Source of the DNA: Betaproteobacteria bacterium
GTDB lineage: Bacteria; Pseudomonadota; Gammaproteobacteria; Burkholderiales; Usitatibacteraceae
Assembly (NCBI GenBank): GCA_016720925.1
Contig: JADKJR010000003.1
Coordinates: 1 to 64,000 of the forward strand
Direction of reading: 5' to 3'
Length of the DNA: 64,000 nucleotides
Part shown: piece by piece, positions 34,523 to 43,638 of the stretch
How the letters are laid out: every line of letters begins with the position of its first letter
How positions within the stretch are numbered: position 1 is the stretch's first letter
Translations under genes and position numbers: made by a program
Notes under the pieces: model-generated
The model's database searches: none
Told to the model about the DNA's origin: nothing
Seen by the model: only the letters and a program-made list of their open reading frames with translations

Positions 34523-35647
34523 ATGCCGAAATACCAGAACCCTTCCCCCCATCCTTCCCATGCCACCTACGCCGGTCTGGACTTGCTCTCGACTGCTGTA
34601 GTCATCATCAACCGGTCATTTGTGCTGATGTACGCCAATCCCGCCGCCGAAAACCTGTTTGCATTCAGCCTGAAGAACGCCACTGGCCAGCCATTCGCGC
34701 GGCTGTTTACGGCGGGACATGCCGGCAATCGTGCGCTGTTCGCCATGCTAGACCAGGTGGTGAAAAACGATGCGGGCTTCAATGAAAATGAGCTGACACT
34801 TGAGTCCGCCACCATGCATACCCTGCATTCGTCGTGTGTCGCGTCGCCCGTGGATGGCGAGCGGGTGGTGCTGGAATTTCACGCCCTCGATCAGCAGATC
34901 AAGATTGCACGCGAGGCCAAGATTCTTGAGCGTCAGGAACTGAATCGCGAGTTGATCCGCAATCTCGCCCATGAAATCAAGAATCCGCTGGGCGGCATCC
35001 GCGGCTCGGCACAACTGCTGGAGCGCGAATTGAAGGGTCTGGCCAATGAGGCTGACCTCAAGGAATACACGCAAGTCATCGTCAATGAGGCAGATCGCCT
35101 GCACACGCTGATGGACCGGCTGCTGACACCGCACCGCCTGCCGCAAATGGCGCGGCTGAATATTCATGAGGTACTGGAAAGGGTGCGCTCCCTGGTGCTG
35201 GCGGAATTTCCGTCGGGCGTGACGGTGATACGTGATTACGATACCAGCCTGCCGGAGTTCATTGCCGACAAGGAGCCGCTGATCCAGGCCTTGCTCAATA
35301 TCACCCGAAACGCCGCGCAGGCGATGCATGGGCGCGGGCAGATCCGGCTGGTCACGCGCATCGCCCGCCAGGTCACACTCGCCAAGCAGCGCTACCGTCA
35401 CGCCATCCAGGTGCAGATTATCGACAACGGCCCGGGCGTGCCTGCGACGTTGCAAGACAAGATATTTTTTCCGCTAGTGTCAGGTCGCGATGGCGGCACT
35501 GGGCTCGGCTTGTCGCTGGCGCAAAATTTTGTCAGCCAGCATCACGGCATCATCGAATTCGAGAGCGCGCCGGGCAACACCTGCTTTTCAGTATTGCTGC
35601 CGGTGCGCGAAAGCCAATCCTTCAACCCTCATTCACACTCACATTGA
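34523..35647 (+). CDS. glnL: Nitrogen-regulation sensor kinase NtrB
   Basis: A 374-residue cytoplasmic histidine kinase. An N-terminal PAS domain (about 16-120: STAVVIINRSFVLMYANPAAE) is followed by the dimerisation/phosphoacceptor helix with His150 in LAHEIKNPLGGIRGSAQLLERE. The ATPase domain shows NITRNAAQAMHGRG, DNGPGVPATLQDKIFFPLVS and GGTGLGLSLAQNFV. With PII protein it phosphorylates or dephosphorylates NtrC according to nitrogen status. The downstream gene begins 10 bases after its stop, so they form an operon. Confidence 0.95.
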   Translation: MPKYQNPSPHPSHATYAGLDLLSTAVVIINRSFVLMYANPAAENLFAFSLKNATGQPFARLFTAGHAGNRALFAMLDQVVKNDAGFNENELTLESATMHTLHSSCVASPVDGERVVLEFHALDQQIKIAREAKILERQELNRELIRNLAHEIKNPLGGIRGSAQLLERELKGLANEADLKEYTQVIVNEADRLHTLMDRLLTPHRLPQMARLNIHEVLERVRSLVLAEFPSGVTVIRDYDTSLPEFIADKEPLIQALLNITRNAAQAMHGRGQIRLVTRIARQVTLAKQRYRHAIQVQIIDNGPGVPATLQDKIFFPLVSGRDGGTGLGLSLAQNFVSQHHGIIEFESAPGNTCFSVLLPVRESQSFNPHSHSH

Positions 35648-35657
35648 AAGCTGATTC

Positions 35658-37064
35658 ATGCGGCCTGTCTGGATAATTGACGACGACAAATCGATACGCT
35701 GGGTCATCGAAAAAGCCCTGACTCGGGAGGGAATCGGCTACCAGTCATTTGCAGCCGCGCAGGACGCCCTGGATGCCTTGCCAAAGGGCCCGCCACAGGT
35801 GGTGATCAGCGATATCCGCATGCCGGGCGCCTCCGGACTGGATTTCATGCAGCAACTGAAAGCCCAACTGCCCACCATTCCGATCATCATCATGACGGCC
35901 TATTCGGATCTTGAAAGTGCAGTGGCCGCTTTCCAGGGCGGCGCGTTCGAGTATCTGCCGAAACCATTCGACGTCGATCATGCGGTGGAGTTGATTCGGC
36001 GTGCGCTGGATGAATCGATGCGCGAGGTTCCCGAGGAAGAAATCGCCGCCGACGCGCCGGAAATTCTCGGCTCCGCGCCAACCATGCAGGAAGTGTTTCG
36101 CGCCATCGGCCGCCTGTCACAGTCACATGCAACGGTGCTGATCACCGGCGAGTCCGGCACCGGCAAGGAACTGGTTGCGCATGCCTTGCATCGCCATAGT
36201 CCGCGCGCCACCAAGCCGTTTATTGCCATCAACACGGCTGCGATTCCGAAGGACTTGCTGGAGAGCGAGTTGTTCGGTCACGAACGTGGCGCATTCACCG
36301 GTGCAGCCACCATGCGCCGCGGCCGCTTTGAGCAGGCCGATGGCGGCACGCTATTCCTGGATGAGATCGGCGACATGCCGCCGGATTTGCAGACGCGATT
36401 GCTGCGCGTATTGTCCGACGGCCAGTTCTATCGCGTCGGCGGCCACACGCCCATCACCGCCAATGTGCGCGTGATCGCCGCCACCCATCAGGACCTAGAC
36501 CAGCGCGTCAAACAGGGCTTGTTCCGCGAAGACCTGTATCACCGGCTAAACGTTATTCGCCTGCGCCTGCCGTCACTGCGCGAGCGTCGCGATGACATTC
36601 CGCTGCTGGCCAGGCACTTCCTCGCCAAGAGCGCGCGCGATCTCAGCGTCGATCCCAAGCGGCTCACCGAGAATGCGCTCAATTTCCTCGCGCAGCAGGA
36701 CTTTCCCGGCAATGTGCGCCAGCTCGAAAATCTCTGCCACTGGATCACCGTCATGGCACCGGCACAGATGGTGGAAGTGGCCGATTTGCCCCCCGACGTG
36801 CGTGGCACAAACGGCGGAGAAAAACCGGCGGCATTCGACAGCAACTGGAAGCGCGCGCTGGAACGCGAAGTCACCGCGTCGCTGGGGCGTGGCGAGAAGG
36901 GTATCTTTGACGGCTTGAATCGGGCGTTTGAAGCGGCGCTGATTGCCAAGGCACTTGAGCACACGGGCGGCCGGCGAATTGAAGCGGCCACGTTGTTGGG
37001 GATTGGAAGGAATACGCTGACGCGGAAGATTCAGGAACTGGGGCTGGAGGCTGCGCCGGAGTAA
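35658..37064 (+). CDS. glnG: NtrC sigma-54-dependent response regulator
   Basis: A 468-residue activator. The receiver domain carries Asp52 in VISDIRMPG. The AAA+ domain has Walker A GESGTGKELVAHALH, the sigma-54-contacting GAFTGA loop, LDEIGDMP (Walker B), and the R-finger region FREDLYHRLNVIRLRLP. A Fis-type helix-turn-helix ends the protein (AATLLGIGRNTLTRKIQEL). It would activate the glnA promoter through the two sites upstream. Confidence 0.96.
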   Translation: MRPVWIIDDDKSIRWVIEKALTREGIGYQSFAAAQDALDALPKGPPQVVISDIRMPGASGLDFMQQLKAQLPTIPIIIMTAYSDLESAVAAFQGGAFEYLPKPFDVDHAVELIRRALDESMREVPEEEIAADAPEILGSAPTMQEVFRAIGRLSQSHATVLITGESGTGKELVAHALHRHSPRATKPFIAINTAAIPKDLLESELFGHERGAFTGAATMRRGRFEQADGGTLFLDEIGDMPPDLQTRLLRVLSDGQFYRVGGHTPITANVRVIAATHQDLDQRVKQGLFREDLYHRLNVIRLRLPSLRERRDDIPLLARHFLAKSARDLSVDPKRLTENALNFLAQQDFPGNVRQLENLCHWITVMAPAQMVEVADLPPDVRGTNGGEKPAAFDSNWKRALEREVTASLGRGEKGIFDGLNRAFEAALIAKALEHTGGRRIEAATLLGIGRNTLTRKIQELGLEAAPE

Positions 37065-37181
37065 CTGGCCGCTTGATAAACGCATGCACCGGTGCGACTG
37101 TCCGGTCAACTCCGTTTGGCGAGGCGCGCCGAATGACGATCTTCGTGCTCGTGTGCTGGGAAATCCGTTGCGTCTCTTGAA

Positions 37182-37988
37182 TTACGTCGTCTCCGTTTCC
37201 GCCTGCTGCGGTCGCCACTTGAGCAACTTGTTTTCCGCCACCGTCACAACGTAATCCAGCAATAGCGCAAACATCGTCAGCACCAGAATCCCGGCGAACA
37301 CGGTGTTGATATCAAAAGAGCCCTCGGCCTGATGAATGAGGTAGCCCACGCCTTTGGCGCTGCCCAGATATTCGCCCACCACCGCACCCACAAACGCCAT
37401 GCCGACGGACGTGTGCAGACTGGAGAAAACCCACGAGGTCGCCGACGGCATGTACACATAGCGCAGTAGTTGCGATGCGTTGGCGCCGAGCATGCGTGCG
37501 TTATTCAGCACCACCGGCGAGACTTCCTTCACGCCCTGATAGACGTTGAAGAAGACAATGAAGAACACCAGCGTCACGCCGAGTGCCACCTTTGACCAGA
37601 TGCCGAGCCCGAACCAGACCATGAAGATCGGCGCGAGGATCACGCGCGGCATGGCGTTCATGGCTTTGATGTAAGGGTCGAGTATGGCCGACGCCGTGTT
37701 CGATAACCCCAGCCACAGTCCGATGCCGAGGCCGAGTAGCGTACCGATGATGAATGCGAGCGCGGTCTCCTGCAGCGTCACCCACAGATGCACGTAGATT
37801 TCGCCTTCGGTGAACCAGACGTAGATTGCACTGAAAATCTTCAGTGGCTCGCCGAAGAAAAAAGACGCCTTGTTTTCATTGTCAAAAAAAATCGGCGGGA
37901 TGAGGCCGGGCACGGTGAGAAGATGCCAGATGGCGAATATAGCGATGAGCAGACCGATTTGCCAGAGCCAGATGGGGACTTTTTTCAC
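37182..37988 (-). CDS. ABC transporter permease, nitrate/sulfonate/taurine type
   Basis: A 268-residue permease of the SsuC/TauC class (BPD_transp_1) with about six TM helices. It has the EAA coupling loop as VVLNNARMLGANASQLLRYVYMPSA. It is the last gene of a three-component importer; its ATG overlaps the ATPase stop by four bases. The solute is unknown, but the family transports small organic anions such as sulfonates, nitrate or pyrimidine precursors. Confidence 0.9.
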   Translation of the reverse strand: MKKVPIWLWQIGLLIAIFAIWHLLTVPGLIPPIFFDNENKASFFFGEPLKIFSAIYVWFTEGEIYVHLWVTLQETALAFIIGTLLGLGIGLWLGLSNTASAILDPYIKAMNAMPRVILAPIFMVWFGLGIWSKVALGVTLVFFIVFFNVYQGVKEVSPVVLNNARMLGANASQLLRYVYMPSATSWVFSSLHTSVGMAFVGAVVGEYLGSAKGVGYLIHQAEGSFDINTVFAGILVLTMFALLLDYVVTVAENKLLKWRPQQAETETT

Positions 37989-38797
37989 ACCACCACCTTG
38001 TTCCGTGTCTGCGCGTATCCCTTCAATACTTCAGCCTTCATCGCATGCCAGATCTTCTCGTGCAGCTCAAGGAAATGCGGGGTCATGCGAATCTCCGCCA
38101 CATCGCGCGGACGTGGCAGATCGATTTTGAATTCGCCGATCGGATGCGTGGCGGGACCCGCCGCGAGCACGATTACTCTGTCGGACAGGGAAATCGCCTC
38201 TTCCAGATCATGGGTGATAAACAGCACCGACTTTTTGTTGGCGCTCCAGAGCTCCAGCAGTTCGTTTTCCATCAATTGCCGGGTCTGGATATCGAGCGCG
38301 GAAAAGGGTTCATCCATCAGCATGATTTTCGGATCGAGGATCAGCATCTGCGCGAGGGCGCAGCGTTTGCGCATGCCGCCGGAGAGTTCGTGTGGATAGC
38401 GATTGCCGAAGCCGGCGAGACCGACGCGCTCCAGCCATTCTTCACCTTGGCGTGCCGCCTGCACCGCGTCAATGCCGCGAAACTGCAATCCGGCCGTGAC
38501 ATTGTCCAGCGCCGAGCGCCACGGCATCAGCGACTCGGCCTGAAACATGTAGCCCGCCCTCGCGTTCAAGCCGACCAGCGGTTCACCAAACACTTTCACG
38601 ACGCCGCTTGATGCCTTCAGCAAGCCTGCGCCGATATTGAGCAATGTCGATTTGCCGCAGCCGGTCGGGCCGACAACCGAGACGAATTCGCCGTCGGCGA
38701 TGTTGAGCGTGGTGTCCTTCACCGCGCAGTAGCCGGGGCCACCGGATTTGCCGGAGAAGGTGACAGTGATCTTGTCGAAGGATAGCGCGGGAATCAT
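37985..38797 (-). CDS. ABC transporter ATP-binding protein, nitrate/sulfonate/taurine type
   Basis: A 270-residue ATPase. Walker A is GPTGCGKSTL, the signature is LSGGMRKRCALAQMLI, Walker B is KIMLMDEPFSALD, and the switch His is in FITHDLEEAI. It pairs with the permease (four-base overlap) and with the binding protein upstream, with repeat copy 5 between the binding protein and this gene. Confidence 0.93.
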   Translation of the reverse strand: MIPALSFDKITVTFSGKSGGPGYCAVKDTTLNIADGEFVSVVGPTGCGKSTLLNIGAGLLKASSGVVKVFGEPLVGLNARAGYMFQAESLMPWRSALDNVTAGLQFRGIDAVQAARQGEEWLERVGLAGFGNRYPHELSGGMRKRCALAQMLILDPKIMLMDEPFSALDIQTRQLMENELLELWSANKKSVLFITHDLEEAISLSDRVIVLAAGPATHPIGEFKIDLPRPRDVAEIRMTPHFLELHEKIWHAMKAEVLKGYAQTRNKVVV

Positions 38798-38885
38798 TCG
38801 TCAACCTTGCAGGTCGCGCATGCCCCATGCAGGGGGCAGCCGTCTCGCGGGCGATCCGCATGCGGATCGAAACCCCCGCTCAACC

Positions 38886-38948
38886 TCCAGCACTGGTGCG
38901 GCTTCCAAGCCAAAACAGCCCCGCAAGCCGCACCAGTTCTTGTGTTTC
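38886..38948 (+). repeat. AGCACTGG repeat family, copy 5 (perfect palindrome)
   Basis: Arms ACTGGTGCGGCTT (38892-38904) and AAGCCGCACCAGT (38925-38937) are perfect 13-base inverted repeats around a 20-base loop. It lies in the gap between the binding protein and ATPase genes, where it might affect the relative level of transporter subunits. Confidence 0.7.
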
Positions 38949-38988
38949 ATAACACTTTCCGGTCATCAGAGATACTTGGCCAGGTTCA

Positions 38989-40017
38989 TCACTTGTACTT
39001 CGCACCTGCCTTCACCGCGAACGAATTGTCAAACGTCGCCGCCAGATTGATGCTGCTACCCGCCGCAATCACCGACGGCTCGAACTGCTTCAGCACGTTG
39101 TACACATTCTGCGCGGCCTTCATGCTCATCTGGCCGTCGACGGAATAGCCGACCATGTTTTTCAGCAACGCCGCTTTGTAAACCGAACGGTTGCCCGCCA
39201 TGTAGCCTTCCGGCACCACCGCCATGATCTGCTCCGGCGTGGCCTTGGCGATCCAGCGATTGGCGCGCACCATCGCGTTCACCACGGCTTGCGTGGTGTT
39301 GGGATTTTTCTTCACAAAATCTTCATTGGTGTAGATGCAGGAGGCGAGGTAATCGCCGCCGTAGATGTCCTTCATGCCTTTTTCGGTGCGGCTATCCGCC
39401 ACCGCGACGTACTTGCCGGTCGATTCGAGCTGGGTGATCACCGGGTCCAGATTCGACATGCCGTCGAGTTCGCCCTTTTCCATCGCGGCTACCGCGCCAG
39501 ATGAGGCGCCGACCCCGACAATCGCCACGTCATTCGGCTTCAGGCCATCCTTCGCAAGCAGATTGTTGACAAACATGTTGGTCGATGAACCCGGCGCGGT
39601 CACACCGATCTTCAGGCCCTTCAAATCCTTCGACGATTGGTATTTCGCGGCCTTGTCCTTGGGCATCACCAGCACAATCGAGGAGTAGCTCGCCTGCAAT
39701 ACCACCGCGCGAATGGGTTGCTTCTTGGCCTGCATGTTGATGGTGTGCTCGAAGGCACCCGAGACCATGTCTGCGCTGCCGCCGACCAACGCCTGCAACG
39801 CTTTCGCGCCGCCCGCAAAATCGGGAATCTCTACTTCGAGGCCTTCATCCTTGAAGTAGCCCTGACGCTCCGCGATCGTCAGGGGAAGGTAATAGAAAAG
39901 ATTTTTGCCGCCGACGGCAATGGTGAGCTTCTTCTTTTCCAGTGTCTGCGAATGTACATTGCCCATTGCCAATGTGGTTACCAGTGCGAGCGCGGCACCC
40001 AGAATTTTCTTCAACAT
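38989..40017 (-). CDS. ABC transporter substrate-binding protein (NMT1/SsuA-like)
   Basis: A 342-residue periplasmic protein with a signal peptide (GAALALVTTLAMGNVHSQ). The NMT1/THI5-like fold shows LTIAVGGKNLFYYLPLTIAERQG, FAGGAKALQALVGGSADMV, LKGLKIGVTAPGSSTNMFV and the closing half. It delivers the solute to the adjacent permease/ATPase. Solute not determined. It heads the transporter genes on the minus strand. Confidence 0.92.
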   Translation of the reverse strand: MLKKILGAALALVTTLAMGNVHSQTLEKKKLTIAVGGKNLFYYLPLTIAERQGYFKDEGLEVEIPDFAGGAKALQALVGGSADMVSGAFEHTINMQAKKQPIRAVVLQASYSSIVLVMPKDKAAKYQSSKDLKGLKIGVTAPGSSTNMFVNNLLAKDGLKPNDVAIVGVGASSGAVAAMEKGELDGMSNLDPVITQLESTGKYVAVADSRTEKGMKDIYGGDYLASCIYTNEDFVKKNPNTTQAVVNAMVRANRWIAKATPEQIMAVVPEGYMAGNRSVYKAALLKNMVGYSVDGQMSMKAAQNVYNVLKQFEPSVIAAGSSINLAATFDNSFAVKAGAKYK

Positions 40018-40050
40018 GATTTGTCCTCGTTATTTGTGATTTGCCAAATG

Positions 40051-40773
40051 CTAAAACCGGAGTCCGACCTTTGCCGACAAGCTGGTGTTGTCACCCATTT
40101 TTTCGGCTTCCACCGCGACGTTTGTAATCAGGATATTGACATTCAGACCGACGAACACGCGCGACTTGTTGAACGTCTCTTCGCGCAGTCCTGCAACGTT
40201 CGCCCGGCTTTGCGTGCGTACGGTGCCGGCGCCGATGTAAGGCGTGACAATGGCAAGTTTCTTGGAAAGCATCGCGTCCAGCGCCACTGTGGAGAGGCTC
40301 AGCTCATTCACGCCGAAAAGTTTGGTACCTGACAGTCGCACGCCCAGCGCGGGCATGGCAATGCCATCGTCGAGCACGGCGTAGCGCAGTTCCGCGCCAA
40401 CCAGCGAGCCATCGACGCCAGACACCTTGCTCACAAACGCGCCGATGTCGACCCCGAATGGCAGGCCTTTGTAAATATGGATTTTTGGCACGTACAGGTT
40501 GCTGACGTCGCCCGCGCCGGCTTGCCGGAAGACGACAGTGCTTTCAAGCTGGGTCTGCGTTACTTCCAGGCCAACATCGAATCCGCTCACACCCAAAGGC
40601 GTGGCAGGCGTCACGCCCTTGTAGGACGCAGCAGCGGCCAGGTCGGTGGAAAGACTCAGGAACTGGCTTTGCGCGAGCGTGCCGATCTGATCCAGATTCC
40701 CCGCAAGACTGCCGGTAGAAACCGTGCAGGTGAGTGTGGCCAGTGCCGCGATGGATACTTTCAAACGATTCAT
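40051..40773 (-). CDS. Putative outer-membrane beta-barrel protein
   Basis: About 240 residues from ATG 40773, which has AAGGA at a good spacing. The signal peptide (IAALATLTCTVSTGSLAG) is followed by alternating hydrophobic strands, such as LEVTQTQLESTVVF, LVGAELRYAVL and IVTPYIGAGTVRTQS, ending SAKVGLRF with a C-terminal Phe, typical of outer-membrane barrels. Family not identified. It lies just downstream of the HMG-CoA lyase-like gene on the same strand; an alternative ATG at 40800 would overlap that stop. Confidence 0.65.
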   Translation of the reverse strand: MNRLKVSIAALATLTCTVSTGSLAGNLDQIGTLAQSQFLSLSTDLAAAASYKGVTPATPLGVSGFDVGLEVTQTQLESTVVFRQAGAGDVSNLYVPKIHIYKGLPFGVDIGAFVSKVSGVDGSLVGAELRYAVLDDGIAMPALGVRLSGTKLFGVNELSLSTVALDAMLSKKLAIVTPYIGAGTVRTQSRANVAGLREETFNKSRVFVGLNVNILITNVAVEAEKMGDNTSLSAKVGLRF

Positions 40774-40796
40774 GCGATTCCTTTTGGTTGCGACAT

Positions 40797-41741
40797 TCAT
40801 TTTGTATAGAGCTTGTCCGGCACCGGATGCAGATGCAGGGTCTTGCCGGCGCGCATCACCTGCCCGGCCACATCGTGCCCAACCACCATCGGCATCTTCA
40901 CCGCAACCGCCAGCAATTGGTCCAAATCCACGCCGGTGTCATAACCCATGTCCTCCAGCATGTTCACCATATCCTCGGTGCAAATATTGCCGGTGGCGCC
41001 AGGGGCAAACGGGCAACCGCCGAGGCCGGCGAGCGAGCCATCGTAGTGAACGATGCCGGCGCGGATGCCGGCGACAACGTTAGCGAGGCCCATGCCACGC
41101 GTGTTGTGAAAGTGCAGCGTGAGTTCGGTGCCCGGGAACCGCTGCACGGCCTCGGCAGATAGCCGCTCAACCTGTGCGGGATTGGCCATGCCGGTGGTGT
41201 CCGCCAGTGACACGCCGTTAAAGCCCAGATCGACAAAGCGTCGCGCAAAACCGAGGACGCGCGCTTCCGGAACAACACCTTCAAACGGGCATCCAAAAGA
41301 AGTCGATACCGAGCCATTCATGCGAATACCGGCTTCCTTGGCCATCTTGATCATCACCGCGAAATCAGCGAAGGATTCATCGCACGAGCGATTGACGTTG
41401 GCGCGATTGTGGGTTTCGGACGCCGACATGAACACATTGACTTCATCAATCCTGCAACGCGTCTTGTGCGTCTCGACGGCGCGTTCCATGCCCTTCAGGT
41501 TCGGCACCAGCACGCTGTAGGTTACACCGGCGGCACGTTTAATATTGGCCAGAACCTCGACCGCGTCGGCCATGTTCGGCACCAGCCTGGGGTGCACGAA
41601 CGAGGTGGCTTCGATTTTGGCGATGCCGGTTTCGGAGAGCGCATCGATGAGCGCGATTTTGGTTTCCGTCGGAATAATGTTTTTTTCGATCTGGAAACCG
41701 TCGCGCACGGCGACGTCGTTAATGTAGATGCGTTGTTTCAT
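40797..41741 (-). CDS. Hydroxymethylglutaryl-CoA lyase-like enzyme
   Basis: A 314-residue TIM-barrel lyase of the HMGL-like family. VAVRDGFQIEKN carries the catalytic Arg-Asp, EATSFVHPRLVPNMADA is the substrate loop, HFHNTRGMGLANV binds the metal, and GGCPFAPGATGNICTEDMV contains the conserved Gly-Gly-Cys-Pro active-site Cys. It splits an acyl-CoA such as HMG-CoA to acetyl-CoA and a keto acid. The CaiB transferase gene upstream suggests the substrate CoA ester is made locally. Confidence 0.9.
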   Translation of the reverse strand: MKQRIYINDVAVRDGFQIEKNIIPTETKIALIDALSETGIAKIEATSFVHPRLVPNMADAVEVLANIKRAAGVTYSVLVPNLKGMERAVETHKTRCRIDEVNVFMSASETHNRANVNRSCDESFADFAVMIKMAKEAGIRMNGSVSTSFGCPFEGVVPEARVLGFARRFVDLGFNGVSLADTTGMANPAQVERLSAEAVQRFPGTELTLHFHNTRGMGLANVVAGIRAGIVHYDGSLAGLGGCPFAPGATGNICTEDMVNMLEDMGYDTGVDLDQLLAVAVKMPMVVGHDVAGQVMRAGKTLHLHPVPDKLYTK

Positions 41742-41765
41742 GATTTCCTTCGTGGGGTCGCGCTA

Positions 41766-41801
41766 CCCCCTCATCCCAACCCTTCTCCCGGGGGAGAAGG
41801 G
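41766..41801 (+). repeat. CCCTTCTCCC hairpin repeat, copy A
   Basis: Perfect arms CCCTTCTCCC (41780-41789) and GGGAGAAGGG (41792-41801) with a GG loop follow CCCCCTCATCCCAA. A related sequence is at 55911-55950 in the opposite orientation. Such repeats are common between genes of betaproteobacteria. Confidence 0.75.
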
Positions 41802-41860
41802 CTAAATCGAACCTCACCCCTGGAGAGACCGGCGTATCGCGGCGGTGAGAGGTCCAGTGC

Positions 41861-43078
41861 CTAAATTATTCCGCGCCTTTTCAGTTCCGCCTGTGCGTTC
41901 GTATCATAGCCAATGGCACCCAGTACCTCTGCCGTATGTGCTCCCAGTTTCGGTCCGAGCCATTTCGTTGCACCGGGTGTCTCAGAAAGCTTTGGCACAA
42001 TTCCCGGCAGCCACACCTCTTCATTATCCCCGAGTTTGTGTTTCTCAATCATGCCGCGCGCCTGATACTGCATGTCGGTCACAATGTCGGCAATGGAATA
42101 GATACGGCCTGACGGCACATCAGCTTTGTCGAGTATTTCCAGCACATGATCGAGTGTGTTCGCGCCGGTCCACGCGCCAATGGCGGTATCGAGTTCCTCT
42201 GTTCGCCTGGTGCGGCCCGCGTTATCGGCGAGCGTCGGATCATTGGCCAGATCCGCACGGCCTATCGCCAGCATCATGCGTTTGAATATTGAATCGCCAT
42301 TGGCGCCGATGACCACATATTGGCCATCGCCGCACAGGTACGTGTTGGACGGCACGATACCCGGAAGACTCGCGCCGCTGCGTTCGCGTACGAAACCGGT
42401 CATGCCGAATTCCGGCAGCATCGATTCCATCATCGAAAACACTGCTTCGTATAGCGCCACATCAACTACTTGGCCGCGACCGGTCTTGCCGCGTTGATGC
42501 AGCGCGACCAAGGCACCCATTGCGCCGTACATGGCCGCCAGCGAATCACCGATGGAAATGCCGACACGCACCGGCGCGCGATCCGGATAGCCGGTGAGGT
42601 AGCGCATGCCGCCCATCGATTCGCCGATGGCACCAAAGCCGACACGGTCCTTGTACGGGCCCGTCTGGCCGTATCCGGACAGTCGCACCATGATCAATTT
42701 CGGATTTTCCTTCGCCAGCGTTTCAAAGCCGAGGTTCCATTTCTCCAGCGTGCCTGGACGAAAATTCTCAACGATGATGTCGGCCTCCAGCGCCAGTTTG
42801 CGGACGATTTCCTGTCCTTCCACTTCGCGCAGGTTGACCGTCACCGACTTTTTGTTGCGCGCCTGCGCGTACCACCAGAGACTGGTGGATTCGCCATCCG
42901 CGTCATGCAGCTTGCGCCATTTTCGCAGCGGATCGCCGCCCTCGCCCTTTGCGTCGGGAGGTGTTTCGATCTTGACGACTTCCGCGCCGAATTCGGCCAG
43001 CAGGCGGCCGCAAAACGGGCCGGCAATCAGCGTGCCCAACTCCAGTACTTTCAGTCCTTCCAGCGGCATCGGTTTCAT
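41861..43078 (-). CDS. CaiB/BaiF-family CoA transferase
   Basis: A 405-residue class III CoA transferase that moves CoA between carboxylic acids. Features are LEGLKVLELGTLIAGPFCGRLLAEFGAEVVKIE, the EIVRKLALEADIIVENFRPGTLEKW region, MVRLSGYGQTGPYKDRVGFG and GRIYSIADIVTDMQYQARGM. The catalytic Asp is in the SIGDSLAAM region. I chose ATG 43078 because TGGAAAAA precedes it. It forms a pair with the HMGL-like lyase, as in leucine or methyl-branched acid degradation. Confidence 0.9.
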   Translation of the reverse strand: MKPMPLEGLKVLELGTLIAGPFCGRLLAEFGAEVVKIETPPDAKGEGGDPLRKWRKLHDADGESTSLWWYAQARNKKSVTVNLREVEGQEIVRKLALEADIIVENFRPGTLEKWNLGFETLAKENPKLIMVRLSGYGQTGPYKDRVGFGAIGESMGGMRYLTGYPDRAPVRVGISIGDSLAAMYGAMGALVALHQRGKTGRGQVVDVALYEAVFSMMESMLPEFGMTGFVRERSGASLPGIVPSNTYLCGDGQYVVIGANGDSIFKRMMLAIGRADLANDPTLADNAGRTRRTEELDTAIGAWTGANTLDHVLEILDKADVPSGRIYSIADIVTDMQYQARGMIEKHKLGDNEEVWLPGIVPKLSETPGATKWLGPKLGAHTAEVLGAIGYDTNAQAELKRRGII

Positions 43079-43174
43079 GGTTTTTCCAGTATGACAGTGG
43101 CGCGATAATAGTTGTCCGCCGCAAGCGTAGCATGGCTGAATTGGCGGCGACATTTATCCATTTAGGGAGAGAGC

Positions 43175-43630
43175 ATGGAGCGCACAACAGATCAGGAAAT
43201 TGTCTACGTTGGTTTTTGGGCGCGGGTGCTGGCCTCGTTAATCGATACGATTTGGATGATGCTGATCATCGTGCCCGTATTGATGGCTGTCTATGGCAGC
43301 AGCCACTTTGTGCGCACGAGCGATTCGGCGTTCGCCGGGCCGCTGGATTTCCTCGTGCAATTCGTGTTTCCGGCTATTGCGGTCATCATTTTCTGGCTTG
43401 CGCGGGGCGCCACCCCCGGAAAAATGGTCATTGGCGCTCGAATAGTTGATGCCGCGACATTGGGGAAGCTCACCACTGGCCAGGCAATCCTGCGATACAT
43501 CGGCTATTACGCCTCGACCATTCCGCTGCTACTGGGCCTGGTCTGGGTTGGTTTCGACGCCCGCAAACAGGGTTGGCACGACAAGATTGCGGGTACCTTG
43601 GTCATCAAGGCCCCCAAACGCGGCGCGTAA
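43175..43630 (+). CDS. RDD-family membrane protein
   Basis: A 151-residue RDD protein. It opens with VYVGFWARVLASLIDTIWMM (the Arg and Asp of the signature) and has about four hydrophobic segments, ending KQGWHDKIAGTLVIK. RDD proteins are small inner-membrane proteins, some acting as transporters or regulators. It is divergent from CaiB and convergent with copA, which ends eight bases later. Confidence 0.85.
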   Translation: MERTTDQEIVYVGFWARVLASLIDTIWMMLIIVPVLMAVYGSSHFVRTSDSAFAGPLDFLVQFVFPAIAVIIFWLARGATPGKMVIGARIVDAATLGKLTTGQAILRYIGYYASTIPLLLGLVWVGFDARKQGWHDKIAGTLVIKAPKRGA

Positions 43631-43638
43631 CGTCGCTT

